Positions 13,901 through 23,700 of a stretch of DNA of 64,000 bases are shown here, piece by piece. The notes under the pieces are model-generated. The model searched no databases and was not told the DNA's origin. It saw only the letters and a program-made list of their open reading frames with translations. How positions within the stretch are numbered: the first letter of the stretch is position 1; each line of letters opens with the position of its first letter. The stretch is taken from the NCBI GenBank assembly GCA_012845835.1, contig JABAKD010000026.1, forward strand, positions 8,192,058 through 8,256,057, in the 5' to 3' direction. The translations under genes were made by a program, and so were the position numbers. The DNA is from Undaria pinnatifida (taxonomy: Eukaryota; Sar; Phaeophyceae; Laminariales; Alariaceae).

Positions 13901-16900
13901 GTATGACCTCCCTGGGTGCCGGCAGTGTCATCAGTTCACCATTACATCACCATTGGTTAACACGATTTTTTTGCCGAGGGCGATTTCGGTCTACAATCTA
14001 ATCATTCTGCGCACTGATACTATTGTCACCGGCATGGAGAGGGACAAAAGCTTTGAGGAATATGGTACAACGCTAAGACGGCCTGGTTTGGCATGATACA
14101 TGGTACCGGTATAGTATACAGTATAGTATACAGTGTAGTGTACAGTACATGCATGCATGCTACGGAGTAAAGAGGGCACCTATTTTTTCGTCATGGCCTC
14201 GCTTGAGGGGCTCTATACGTCACCCAAAAACCTGTTTTGGGGGAATATATCGCTCTGAGCGGAAATGAAAGGATCGTTACCCATACTTGGGAATGGCCGA
14301 ACGGTCCTTACTTTTACGCCCAGAGTTGTATTCTGCGCTTCAGCCGATGAGCAATCCGATGGCATAAGCCTAGGTATTTAAAACGAACGGCATTGAAAAC
14401 TCGCGCATAGAATTCCGACGAGAACGGCCAGTTTGTTGGTCTAGTTGTCTGATTGTGTACTAGAGGAGCCCCATCAGTGACGAATGTTTTGACCAAAGAC
14501 CGATCCAAAGACTGTTCCCCGCATCGTATATATTATAGCACGCATCTATGATGCAGGCAATGGAAAATGAGTGCATCAAGCTCCTCTTCCTGTCAGCACG
14601 CCCATCGCTTCGTGACCGTTTCTTTCGAGGACAGGTTTAGGGCACCAAGCATGTGCCGGTAGAGGGCACCACACCACTTTTGTTCTGAAGTTTATTGATA
14701 ACATGAGGAGCTCCACACGCCTCTCCCAAACACTGATTTGGGGAAAGATGAAATGAGTACACTGGCCTAGATATACAGCAAAAAATGCTGCAAAAAAAAT
14801 GAAAATAATGTCATCAGTTAAGGAACCGTTTCAGACAAAAACTGCTACGATATACCTGGCACCTCTATTGTAGCACGCGTCGCACATGTTTGATTGGGTT
14901 CAAGTCAGGGTACTTTTCGAGAAACCCTATTTGCAGGACGGCCCTGCAACGAATTCTTGCAGGACGTGCCTCTGATTGGCCACCTGCCGCTTTTTATTGC
15001 CCGCGTTTTTTTTTTGGCGAACGCCTGCCGCACGCGCGGCGAAGCCGCGCGAGGGCACTTTTAGCCCCACGTACCGGTCAAACGGTCAGGGGTCGGGTTG
15101 GGGTTGGGGTTAGGGTTAGGGTTGGGGTTGGGTGGGGTCTGTGCAGGTACCTGGGACAAAAGTGTGCCAAAACGTCCTGCAAGAATTCGTTGCAGGCCCG
15201 TCCTGCAAATAGGGGCTCCCGTACTTTTCACGCATTGAACAGATCGCGAACTGCAGCAGTAGATCATCTACAGTAGATAATCTACACCATGTACTTGCCG
15301 TTACGAGATGTTGTGCAAGAGACAGATCAGGGAGATCCCACCCAGGCAGTATGATCTACTCGTAGATCGTGCAGATAGTGTAGTCTATATCAGGGATCTA
15401 GTTTTTTGTTTTACCTTTTCATCCTCTGGCGGATGGGGAAAAATAAAGGTTAAGCTCACCACATCAGAGATCTATCTGCCGCAAAATACATATATGAAGG
15501 TATAAAATGCAACGGGCATCTGATCTGATCTGTCAGATGTGCGTTTTCTTTTGATTTGCTGCAGTGCTGCTACGAGAGACCTTAGGTTTTCATTTGGCGC
15601 CCGAAAATGTGTTGCGTGAGCGATACACGACCCTGAATATGATGAGATAGAAGGTACGAACGTTTAGCAATGTATCCATCCAGTGACGCTATTACGTCAA
15701 CGATACTACAGTAGTATTAATGGTGTATCATAGGATCGGAAAGTTGACTGCATAGTCTATTGGCTCTATAGAGTAGTTTTGAGGGGTATCTTGTAATGGA
15801 ACATGCCTGAAAGTTTGACATCGCGAGCGTGTGCTACCCGTATGCGTTCTCGACAATCGTCCGTGTGGCGTGTGTGATTGAGCAGTTTGCTGGTGCCAGT
15901 TGGAGGCGAGCTTTTGAGGCCAGGCCGCCCCCTCACGCCGAGAAGGCTTTTGCTGGCGATGTTCAACAGCTCCATGGCGTTCTTTCTGTGCTCTTTTCAG
16001 GTCAGTCGGGGAAGGTTTTCCTGCGGGCGGTGTTCCTGTTTCCGGCTATTTTTGGCTCTTTTTGGTCAGCTTTGGATTACCCACTCTTGGTTGATGTCGG
16101 GCAGTCGCTCTCTCACAGTTTTTCGCGAAATAAATAAAGAAGCCACCTCAGAGTTAAGATCAATTTATCTCGGCACGTACGATTCCAACACATTACAGCA
16201 TTCTAAATATATAGCAGGGTATAGTCTATGGTATCTGGTAATTGTTGATATATACTCAGTATTTTTTATTTTTTTACGAGTAAACCAAATTTCTGTAATT
16301 GCAACTGTGCCTTACAAATGGGGCCTTGTTTCCATCCTCGTGTGACCGAATGTTCGTGTCCGTGTCGCGTCCGACCACCGGATCTCCCAAAAAAGACGAA
16401 ACCGAAGAACGGTCGGGAGATTTTTCCCAACACACACAGTCCTCGGGAACAACAGCGCACCAGCAGGTACCAGGCATCCCTTCCTATCAACGCGAAACAG
16501 TCGACACGAGCATTGTGTTTTATGTCGAGAAAAACTGTTCCTCCGTTGCGGTCACGTTTGAGTTACAAGTATCCACCAGCACGAGCCACAAGCGAGAGCT
16601 ACTGTCAGTATCTTATTGTGGGTCGAAAATTGGATAATTGCCGTTGGGAGTGAAGGGAGGCCAGACCGCCTGCCAGGTTGTGTTTTTGTCTAAGGATGTG
16701 CACAGACGGACGAGGCTCGATTTGTGCACATGCACCTTATGAATCGTCGTTGGCCTGAGTATTGTGATGAGTTGTGTCAGAAAAATTCTTATCGTTAGGG
16801 TTTGAGGTTGTGCTTAGAGGAACTTGGCTTGGTTTTTGGTCTTGTACCTGATGCATCGTCGTTGGCTCAGCTCTAACGGATGGCTAACTTACTGAGTTGT

Positions 16901-19900
16901 GATAATTAATGTCAGCCAAAGTAGCGTCAGACCTCCTTCAACGTGAGCAAAAACATGCACCCGCCAAAAATACCGTCCCACATGCTCTCAGAGGGCACAG
17001 AAACTAGTCTAGACGGCCAGGTAGGCAAGAGAGGGCTTCAACCCTTTTTCTAACGCGAAAGCAGCATCTACTCTAGTTATAAGTAGGTTCTTGTCCTACT
17101 TCAAAATAGTACCCAACTCTATTTCCAAGTGTCCAATTGTAATTCCAAGCATTTATAGCTCATAATCCTTGTTTTACTACGGCAAGGCTTTTATACTAGG
17201 TTATACTAGGATATACTATTAATGCGTTATACTATTAATACGTTATACTAGGTTATAGTAGGTTATCCTATTAATAGTATTGATAGTATTAATAGTACAA
17301 CAAGTGCTACGGTAGAGGTGTGCACTGGCTCTTTGTTGCCTTCTGAGGGTGATTGCCTAATAAACTACTGCTGTACTCTACACCCCTCTGACGCATAAAC
17401 TGGCTCTATTTGAGTAAACCGAAAGTGCAACTCGATGAACAACCAAACCCCATGAACCTATGCATAAAAAGTAATAATATTGCGAAACGAGAATGGCGTT
17501 CGTGGAGGGATAAGGAGGGTTTTAGCCAAGAAGTGGTATACCATATACCAGCCAAAAAGTGGTATACCATATACCAGCCAAAAAGTGGTATAGCATGCCA
17601 AGGGTATACCTCTCTCGTAACACGCGTCCCACTCTATTTCCGGGTAGCTAGTAATAGTAGCGTAAAACGTGTGAATGTGACTGCAGTTGGAAAGGGATTA
17701 CAACACCTGATTCACGTACGCCTGGCCGTGGTTTGCTTTGCTGGAGGAAAACGCCAGTAAGGGGGTGCTAGTAACATGTGCATGTGGCTCCACGCGCATC
17801 TTCCAGGCCACCAACCTGCTGCGCCGAACCTTGCTCGCACCTGACAACTTATTAATAGGAGCTACGAATACATGTACAGTAGATCGTCTACGTGTAGTAG
17901 CTCATAATCTACCGGTTTGGGGATGCTGTTTGCAAGAGCTATTATAGATACCATAGATTCCGCCCGGCAAAGGTGTGCTAGATGATGCAAGTCATGTTGA
18001 TACCCCCTAGAAAAGCGTAGTTTTTTTTTTTTTGTTTTTTTTTCTCTTTTATCCTCCGGCGGATGGGAAAAAATACAGCTTTATTAATAGCATAGTATGT
18101 TCATATCAAATACTTTGTACATATATTGTAGATGGTGCAGATCTTGCAGATAATATAGGTATCCTCCTTGATTGGTGTTACAGTGGATAATGAAATGGGG
18201 ATCTGATGGATTGATCCGATGGATTGATCTGATGGATTGATCTGATGGATTGATCTGATGGATTGATCCGCCCCACGTGTGGAATCTTATGGCAGGTGCA
18301 CGAAAAGAGCTTGCTGCTGCCCCTGTGCCCGCTAGCGTTTTTATGGCAAGACGCGCCACTGTTCGTCACTTGGCTGCAGGTAATCGGGTCAATATATCTC
18401 TTCGTATCATTTTAAGTGTTGTTGTTACTGTTAATACCAGGATTTAGAGGGGTCTTTGTTTGCTCGTTTGTCATGTGCATCTGTCGTGTTTCATGGTAGA
18501 GTTGGCGTATCGTCGTGATATTTTTAGCTCGTCTGGCAGCGTAGCTGTGTGGTTTTTTTGGTTTGTGGATTCCGGACCTGGTGTGTAGTTGTTAATAGCT
18601 GCGTATTGTTATGGCGACGCGGTTGCGACTGCGTATCCCACTTGCCGGGTATATAGCGTACGAACGACACCAGGATCCCTGTCACGTAGACTCTTGATTC
18701 GTTTGGCTTCACTTGCAAGCCGTAATATGTTACCTGGTATTTTATTGTGGTGGTTTTTTCAAAGGACAAAATTTTGTAGCCTATCGCAGTGCGAAGACGC
18801 TGCCTGGATATCTACGAAGTACACCGTAGTGTGTTTGGTGCAAATTTCACACTACTACACTTAGAGGAGGGAACACCCTCTCCCTCCCTTCCTTCCTGCC
18901 TCCCCTCGCTCCCGCCCCTGCTTACTCTTCATCACCTTCGTTGCTTGGCGAGACAATAAAACACGCCGCAGTGCAAAAATGATTTACAGCAATCGCTTTT
19001 TTTAGCAGACGAAATGGAGTTGTCTGGGCGCGCCGCCCCTTTAGGCTGCAAGTACGGAGAGGAACTTATCAAAGGGCTAACCTAACGACGCGCCAACTTC
19101 GCAGTCGCTCGTAATTCTATGTGTTAATAACATAAACAATCTGTCGTATTGCGCGCTCCTCCCTATCCGCAACACATGCTTGCGTGGCCGCGCCAGGCGG
19201 TGGGAGTATTCAGCATGACGCCACTATTGGCCCGTGAGCGTCTGCTGGTGCCGTGCGCCGTTTGCACGATGCTGTACTGCGGCGCCTCGTGGGTGAGTTA
19301 TAACTCCACTCACTGTTGGTTTCGTTTTGTGTTGGGTTTTGCTCATTTGCTGTGCATCTGTACATTGTCTAACTCTGAAGGCAAACTAAGTAATATTGTT
19401 TTTGTGTTGTCACGAGCGAATGTGACTTTCGAATTTACACCTCTCCTGGAAACAGGGAGACCTTTGGACATGGCATGGCTAGAGCCTGGTTATGTATGTT
19501 ATACCCTAGGGTATATGTTATATGGTATGGGTTTGCAGTTTTTGGGCCAAACCGTCCCTGGGCTGTTGAGCTCCTCGTGCGAAGAACTGCCGGTTATGAT
19601 GAATTGATTTCACGAGTGCATATTGTCTTAGGACTAAGACATAGAAGCTTGGTCGGGTTGTGCGAACGAATGCCTTCGAAGTCATGTAGTATCGGGTGAG
19701 ATATTGAGCTCCTCATGTGAGGACCTCAGGGACTTGTTAGAATCTGACGCACTCCTATCGTGGAATGGCTGAAGGGTATACCAGGTATGTTATATGGTAC
19801 ATAGGTTTTGTGTGCGCCGCCGACCGAGATTGATCCATAATCATAACACTATAATAACACGACGACGCTCCAAAATTCGAGCCAACGCGAACGAGATTAA

Positions 19901-22900
19901 CTTCGGCTACGAAGATGCTGCCGGGCGTGTTCCTCGCGACAGGTGTACTGTTCGATACAACGAAGGCCGCTTCCGCGTGAGACACGAGCTGACACGTCGT
20001 TAGTAATAGTACTGTACCAGTAAATGTGCTCCGTTATCACTGAACTGCACTGAGCGCTATCAGACTGACTATATATGCTGCAGTGTATGTGGTTCATATG
20101 TAATGAAACAAAACCACGATCCAGGGCCGGTCGGGTTGTTAAGCTTTGACCTCGGGTTTCCCCAAGGGTTGCAATCCCTCAGATCGGCGCTGCCGTTTTA
20201 CCCGAACCGACCGACCGATCGTGTAAGTCACGACGTTATGCACCCAGTCGTGCATGGATTCGGTATGATAGCGACGGTATGCACCCAATCGAGCCTTACC
20301 TAGGTATGATATGGTAGACATGGCATGTAGATATGCTAGAGCTTGGTTGGCTGAGAGGAAGGGGGAGGCGCACCGCGCGTGCAGCCCGTATCTAGACATA
20401 AAACTAGACCACTGTCATTACCTCATCATGGTGTACCTCATCATGACGCATCATGCCTGGTTTGAGGTCGTCCTGAGCCCCTCATTTTGTGCGAAAGCAT
20501 TCAAACAAAACAATGCACGTGAGACATACCACCAATCCCCTTTTGATTATGTAGATATTTCAGGGAAGATCTGTGTTCTAGCTCACGTTACCGGCTGGGA
20601 ACCGTACGATCTGCATGCTCTGGCACGTGTGTGTTGGGTTAGATCTGTACTCTGTACATACAGATCCTGTACAACATTCCTAACGGAAGATGTACGATCT
20701 ACCGGTACTACTGTAGATAAGCTGGATCGTCATCTGTCAGACGTGCGTATTCCTATAAAAATAGCGTCCCTCTGTTTCGTGCAGTGTACTGTGTGCAGGG
20801 ACAGGATAATATGTTGATCGTCTTGGATAATGCAATAGAAAGCCCCCGCCCCCCGCCCCCCCCCCGGCACATTTCCCCCCCCCCTCCCCCACAAGAAGGA
20901 TTTATAGTTTCCACGCACAAATTGACCTGCCCCACCCGTCCCCTCCCGCCCCTCCCCCCCCTCCCGCCCCCCTTTTCATCAAAATCAGGCCCCCACGTCC
21001 TTAATAACTCCGCCCTCCCCTCACCGGATATTCGACTTACAGTATTCACTTGATAAACTGATGCATTTCCTTCCACAGCTGTCAGATTTTGCCCCCCTCA
21101 GAAACGGGTTTTATAGTTTCCGCGCACAGACTGCGTAACATCACCCTGTTGGCCCTGATAGCTACACTGTAGTTGCAAGGGCAGTCGCCGACCTATATCT
21201 TTAAATGAGGACACACAACCCGTAATACGCGCGATCGGAGTATCACACACAGCTTGCAAAGATGAGTTTCGACAAAATGTTCGATCTCACAGCTGGAGTG
21301 TATTTTTATTTTTAATAATAATACACGTCAATGTGCTTCCCCCGATTTTCGTGTGAGGCGTGTGGGCTACGTGCCACGATGATGATGATGATCTACGCGT
21401 TACATGGTTAACTTCTGTTACCTGGCATATTATAAAAAAACAAGGTAGTGTGGATACCAGTCCCTATTCCCTAGATTGTACCGCCTCCTTATCACTATAC
21501 TCCTTCAACATCATCCTGGCTCCTCGAGGCAGACTCTGAGGTGTTTCCTCATCGTTGACCCTCGAGCGTGCGGGTTGCGCACAGAACCCACGTCTTTGTG
21601 TCTCCACACTAACACCTACATCTCAGAAAGAGAAACCTGCGAAGGGACCACCGTCCCACATTCAAAGATTGGGCGTTATTTTGCGCAAAGGTTTATATCC
21701 TCCGAAGCTTGTTCGGGTGAGAAAGTAGTGTCAGCAAATGCTTAAGCAAGGGCTGGCCCTAGTGCTTCTCGCGCAGCTGCTAGTTCAGGATTATTTTTGG
21801 GTGATGCGGCTACCGCACTTATCCGTATTTCAGGTGTATCCGTCACACCGGCTGTTGACAAGAGAGCAAGTGCTAGATGTGCGGGTACAGTGACACCGCG
21901 CGTAGACGGATTGGCGATTTGCCCTACCAGGTACACTGTCTGCAAAACGCACACGCTTACTTGCAGGGGAAGGATCTACGACTGCAGTATCCTTACTTGT
22001 CTCATTGCAGATGGACATGTCTTCGAGAGTGAGATCTGCGAGCACACTTCGTTGGTGGTACGGTTTCATCCTGCCTAAATGTACTGACGTTTCAGCTGCA
22101 TCACCATCTTTCGATACTCGGTAGACGACCGGCGATAATTGATGGCGAACTTGGTACGGACCGCGCCAAGGACTTCAATTTGTTGTTAGGGTAATCTTGG
22201 GCATTATGCGGTTGATGAACCAACACTAAGTCACCATGCTGAAAGTGTTGATACCGTAGGTCTGCATTCGACGCTGCTTGAGCATCAGCACGTTCACAAA
22301 GATTTTGCCTTGCTAACTCGTATGCAAACTGCAAATTCTCGACCGTTTTGTGAGTGTATTACAATGCTGATTCAGGTATGTCCGCCTGAGGCGTTCCCAT
22401 GATAATGTCAATGGGGAGCGTGGGCATGCGACCAAACATGAGATAGTCAACGATGAGGAAACACCTCAGAGTCTGCCTCGACGAGCCAGGGCGATCATGA
22501 AGGATTATAGTGATAAGGAGGCGGTACAATCTGGGGCATACGGACTGGTATCCACAGTAGTATTATAAAAAAAAAAGGTACACTGCAGCTGTGAGATCGA
22601 AGACGTCGTCGAAAAATCGTCTTTGCATATGTATTAACGTGAGAAATCGGGTGTGTTGCTGTCTTCCATCGTCCATTCTGTTTCAACAACACGAGGATCA
22701 GGTGTTGGCACCGCGCCCGCCTGCCTTTGATGGTACTGATGGTTACCCCGGGAGTTCCTCAAGATCGGCGTTTCCCTACGGAAGGTAAAGTTGCTCAACG
22801 CTCATTTTCGAGCGGCCTCTTATTTGGGTTGGAGATAAGTACTGGTTAATGACTTAAGAGAGGCGTACTACAGCAGTAGGCCTGCCACCCCTCCCTTTAG

Positions 22901-23315
22901 GTAGATTATAGCTCCCACTGTTCACATTGTCCTTGTAGACTGCTTTTACAGGTACATTTAACAGCGTTATTGCCATCAAGGATCCGGAACCAGCTGCTGA
23001 GAATCTCCCCGTCCTCTCCGCCCATTCTCCGTCTCGCTGCCTTTCATCAGACACTTCACTCAAGGACGCCTTCGTGCTGCCGTGGCTCTATGTTTCGCGG
23101 GAATGGCATTGCTTTTGGCACTTGAGGCGGTCCTTCTGCCCCCACATGCTTTGCCTCACCTCTACCCAACATTGAACGCCTTATTCTCGTGTGGAAACCT
23201 AGTGGTAGCGTACGGGATTGGCGTGTGCTGGCAATGGCGAGAGGGAGGAAATTCAAGGAATGGGACTGGAGGGGGCGCAACGCGGCGAATAGTAGACCGG
23301 AAGAAGAAACAATAA
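1913..23315 (+). CDS. ALG6: ALG6, dolichyl-P-Glc:Man9GlcNAc2-PP-dolichol alpha-1,3-glucosyltransferase (11 exons)
   Basis: Multi-pass ER-membrane GT57 enzyme that adds the first glucose to the lipid-linked N-glycan precursor. Exons: 1913-2118, 2769-2910, 4621-4694, 6054-6238 (or from 6045), 7530-7658, 11165-11328, 12396-12544, 15886-16000, 18296-18379, 19197-19292, 23051-23315; about 535 residues, normal for the family. Landmarks in order: [14 protein letters not shown] in exon 1, with Asp48 matching the acidic residue considered catalytic in this family; [103 protein letters not shown] and [10 protein letters not shown] favour ALG6 over ALG8. Splice phases agree at every junction except exon 10 to 11. 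There, the strong GTGAGT donor leaves phase 0 but exon 11 needs phase 2, so either a GTGGGT donor 4 bp upstream is used or a small exon is missing. Intron 6 has a GC donor. The introns (0.65-3.8 kb) are full of mobile elements. I see no inactivating mutation. Confidence 0.93.
2911..4620 (+). other. ALG6 intron 2
   Basis: GTGAGC donor after SSHK and CCGCAG acceptor before VFMRLTV. The 1.7 kb contain no protein I recognise. A short duplicated motif (GCAGTGTCC...CTGTTGAC) occurs twice around 3750-3810. Intron 1 (2119-2768, GTATGA...CCCAG) is likewise empty of recognisable features. Confidence 0.6.
4695..6053 (+). other. ALG6 intron 3
   Basis: GTGCAC donor; two in-phase acceptors 9 bp apart (CCCCAG ending at 6044 and GTCCAG ending at 6053), so a three-residue NAGNAG-like variant is possible. 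On the minus strand 5369-5046 is open for 107 codons and slightly protein-like ([20 protein letters not shown]), but I cannot assign it; it may be a transposon remnant. Around 5840-6000 the sequence repeats ACTAG and CTAGCCAACTAG words. Confidence 0.5.
6280..6495 (+). repeat. Dispersed repeat family F, copy 1 (ALG6 intron 4)
   Basis: Diverged copy of the sequence at 16310-16600. Both share CCTCGTGTGACCGAA, then CACCGGATCTCC, a T-rich tract, a GGAACAACAGC segment and ATCTCCACCAGCACGAG or ATCCACCAGCACGAG, in the same order and orientation. No coding capacity was seen. Confidence 0.6.
6665..6845 (+). repeat. Tandem repeat, 65-76 bp unit, about 3 copies
   Basis: The phrase TATAGAGAGACCCCCACT, followed by a variable part and CGGCATTATACGGGC, recurs from about 6683, 6747 and 6823 (last copy GAGAGAGCCCCACT). 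It lies inside ALG6 intron 4. Confidence 0.6.
7700..8285 (+). repeat. Dispersed repeat family E, copy 1 with polypurine core
   Basis: The first part (7708-7990: GTTGTTGTTCTTACGTTAAC, CCGTGGTCACAGGATAGG, CAGCTGACGCAATTCATGCC-like words) matches 49178-49470 and in part 49509-49615. The second part (7990-8280: GACTCAAGTC, a 130-bp AAAG/AAGG polypurine tract at 8041-8185, then GACGGCATTGGGCTCATA) matches 50800-51120. It is probably a noncoding mobile element lying in ALG6 intron 5, downstream of exon 5. Confidence 0.6.
8391..8460. repeat. C-rich low-complexity tract
   Basis: About 70 bases of almost pure C with occasional T and A on the plus strand, at the 3' side of the LINE ORF. It is G-rich on the LINE's sense strand and could be G-quadruplex-prone. 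Confidence 0.8.
8461..10791 (-). pseudogene. LINE reverse transcriptase ORF, broken
   Basis: The frame is open from 10791 to about 9503, where a shift occurs (homology moves to another frame just after the residues RVAENA). A TGA then interrupts at 9460-9458, the YADD-bearing part continues from before 9379 to 8621, and a second TGA at 8620-8618 is followed by in-frame homology ([19 protein letters not shown]) to about 8460. One frameshift and two nonsense codons make the copy inactive. The three lesions suggest moderate age; the motifs are otherwise intact. Confidence 0.85.
11321..11334 (+). other. GC-AG intron: non-canonical 5' splice site of ALG6 intron 6
   Basis: Exon 6 ends GGTCAG and is followed by GCAAGT; exon 7 starts after GGCAG with VLFRLFP. 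Joining here gives [18 protein letters not shown], the expected family sequence, in phase 0. AG|GCAAGT is the usual consensus for GC donors. The nearby GT (AG|GTCAGG) would break the phase. Confidence 0.8.
11440..11986 (+). mobile_element. TIR element of repeat family A (complete, 547 bp)
   Basis: 78-bp terminal inverted repeats at 11440-11517 and 11909-11986, beginning TACACTCCAGCTGTGAGATC with about 90% identity between arms. Inside is a noncoding body with AAACTATAAAACCCG and a G-rich tract. The outer flanks are A-rich on the left and T-rich on the right. No transposase is present, so it is a nonautonomous element, entirely within ALG6 intron 6. Related copies: about 20840-21312 (-), 22562-22640 (+), 41210-41840 (+), 44985-45600 (+), 49680-50775 (-), 55560-55935 (-), 62828-63400 (+), and a diverged piece at 13600-13680. 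Confidence 0.8.
12840..13015. repeat. Imperfect microsatellite, ATACTACTGTATC type
   Basis: Repetition of CATACTACTG, CTACTGTATCATAC and CATACTACTATC words over about 175 bp within ALG6 intron 7. Confidence 0.8.
13105..13205 (+). repeat. Family K fragment ending in telomere-like repeats
   Basis: CG-rich segment (ACTCGCCGCGAAACCGCG) followed by three CCTTAG units and then GTTAGGGTTAGGGTTAGGG at about 13180-13200. Similar CG-rich core plus TTAGGG-like ends occur at 14919-15220, 26520-26650 and, inverted, at 56960-57175. Confidence 0.6.
14919..15220 (+). mobile_element. 302-bp MULE-like MITE with telomere-like core
   Basis: Terminal inverted repeats of about 49 bp with few mismatches, core CCTATTTGCAGGACGG and CCTGCAACGAATTCTTGCAG, are flanked by an exact 9-bp direct repeat GTACTTTTC (14910-14918 and 15221-15229). 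Long inverted repeats with a 9-bp target duplication are typical of Mutator-like elements. The interior carries a CG-rich hairpin (GCGCGGCGAAGCCGCGC) and GGGGTTAGGGTTAGGG-type repeats at about 15094-15135. It has no coding capacity and lies in ALG6 intron 7. Confidence 0.85.
15400..15470 (+). repeat. Short repeat family B copy
   Basis: T-rich tract followed by ATCCTCTGGCGGATGGGGAA and AAATAAAGGTTAAGCTCACC. Other copies are at 18020-18085 (+), 27825-27895 (-), 41885-41945 (+) and 44905-44950 (+). The core TCCTCCGGCGGA is nearly palindromic. Function unknown; it may be the end of a mobile element. Confidence 0.6.
16310..16600 (+). repeat. Dispersed repeat family F, copy 2 (ALG6 intron 8)
   Basis: Second copy of the family described at 6280-6495. 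Shared blocks include CCTCGTGTGACCGAATG, CACCGGATCTCCC, GGAACAACAGC and ATCCACCAGCACGAG. The remainder of the intron, 16600-17180, shows nothing recognisable. Confidence 0.6.
17185..17300. repeat. TTATACTAGG/TATTAATA simple repeats
   Basis: Alternating GGTTATACTAGG, TATACTATTAAT and ATTAATAGTATTG words. A second simple repeat follows at 17528-17590, three copies of an AAAGTGGTATACCATATACC-type unit. Confidence 0.7.
18199..18272. repeat. 15-bp minisatellite GATCTGATGGATTGA
   Basis: Nearly five tandem copies of a 15-bp unit (GATCYGATGGATT plus GA) ending about 24 bp before ALG6 exon 9. Confidence 0.85.
20840..21312 (-). repeat. Family A repeat copy, minus orientation
   Basis: Reading on the minus strand it starts with TACACTCCAGCTGTGAGATC near 21302, then GCAAGCTGTGTGTGATACTC, GGACACACAACC (as seen on plus), AAACTATAAAACCCGTTTCTG and a G-rich end at 20840-20990. 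It is located in ALG6 intron 10. Confidence 0.75.
21449..22556. mobile_element. Inverted-repeat element carrying a gypsy integrase fragment
   Basis: Two 111-bp arms, 21449-21559 and 22446-22556, are inverted copies of each other (TGTGGATACCAGTCC, then AGATTGTACCGCCTCCTTAT, then GGCAGACTCTGAGGTGTTTC). Between them lies the integrase C-terminal remnant. Outside both arms is a similar direct sequence, ATTATAAAAAAA followed by AAGGTA, possibly a long target duplication or parts of a family A copy. Whether this is a DNA element that captured retrotransposon sequence or two retrotransposon ends in inverted order is open. Confidence 0.7.
21830..22400 (-). pseudogene. Ty3/gypsy integrase C-terminal fragment, frameshifted
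   Basis: The minus strand has [20 protein letters not shown] and [13 protein letters not shown], the region before the GPY/F domain in Ty3/gypsy integrases. Near 22165 the frame shifts and [17 protein letters not shown], the GPY/F module, follows, then MKPYHQRS to a stop at 21830. Catalytic core, reverse transcriptase and gag are absent. It is a remnant inside the inverted-repeat element in ALG6 intron 10. Confidence 0.75.
22562..22645 (+). repeat. Family A repeat, short end fragment
   Basis: ATTATAAAAAAAAAAGG then TACACTGCAGCTGTGAGATC and GTCGTCGAAAAATCGTCTTT, matching only the outer part of the family A end. Confidence 0.65.
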
Positions 23316-23700
23316 GTTTTTCTTTTTTTCAGTAGACTTGGCCCACATTTATTCAACAGTGAACGCCTTATCATCGTGTGGAAAGCTAGTGGTAGCGTAC
23401 GGGATTGGCGTGTGCTGGCAATGGCGAGAGGAAAGAAATTCAAGGAATGGGACTGGAGGGGGCGCACGGCGGCGAAAAGTAATCCGGAAGAAGGAACAAT
23501 GAGTTTTTTTCAATGAGTTTTTTTCCTTTTTTCAGTAGATTTGGCCCACATTTATTGAACAGTGAACGCCTTATCATCGTGCGTAAACCTAGTGGTAGCG
23601 TACGGGATTGGCGTGTGGTGGGGAGGGGGAGGAAACCCGGAGAATGGGACTGGAGGGGGCGCACGGCGGTGAATGATAGAGCGAAAAAAAAGTCGTCGAG
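23174..23700 (+). repeat. Tandem triplication of the ALG6 terminal exon
   Basis: Three copies begin at GAACGCC (23174, 23361, 23563; spacing 187 and 202 bp). Copy 1 is the real exon end ([20 protein letters not shown] and a tail to TAA at 23313-23315). Copy 2 is preceded by TTTTTCTTTTTTTCAG, a good splice acceptor, and its frame DLAHIYSTVNALSSCGKLVV continues open to its own TGA. Copy 3 has a similar acceptor but a TGA inside its start. Copies 2 and 3 could act as alternative 3' terminal exons or simply be noncoding duplicates in the 3' UTR. Confidence 0.8.
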
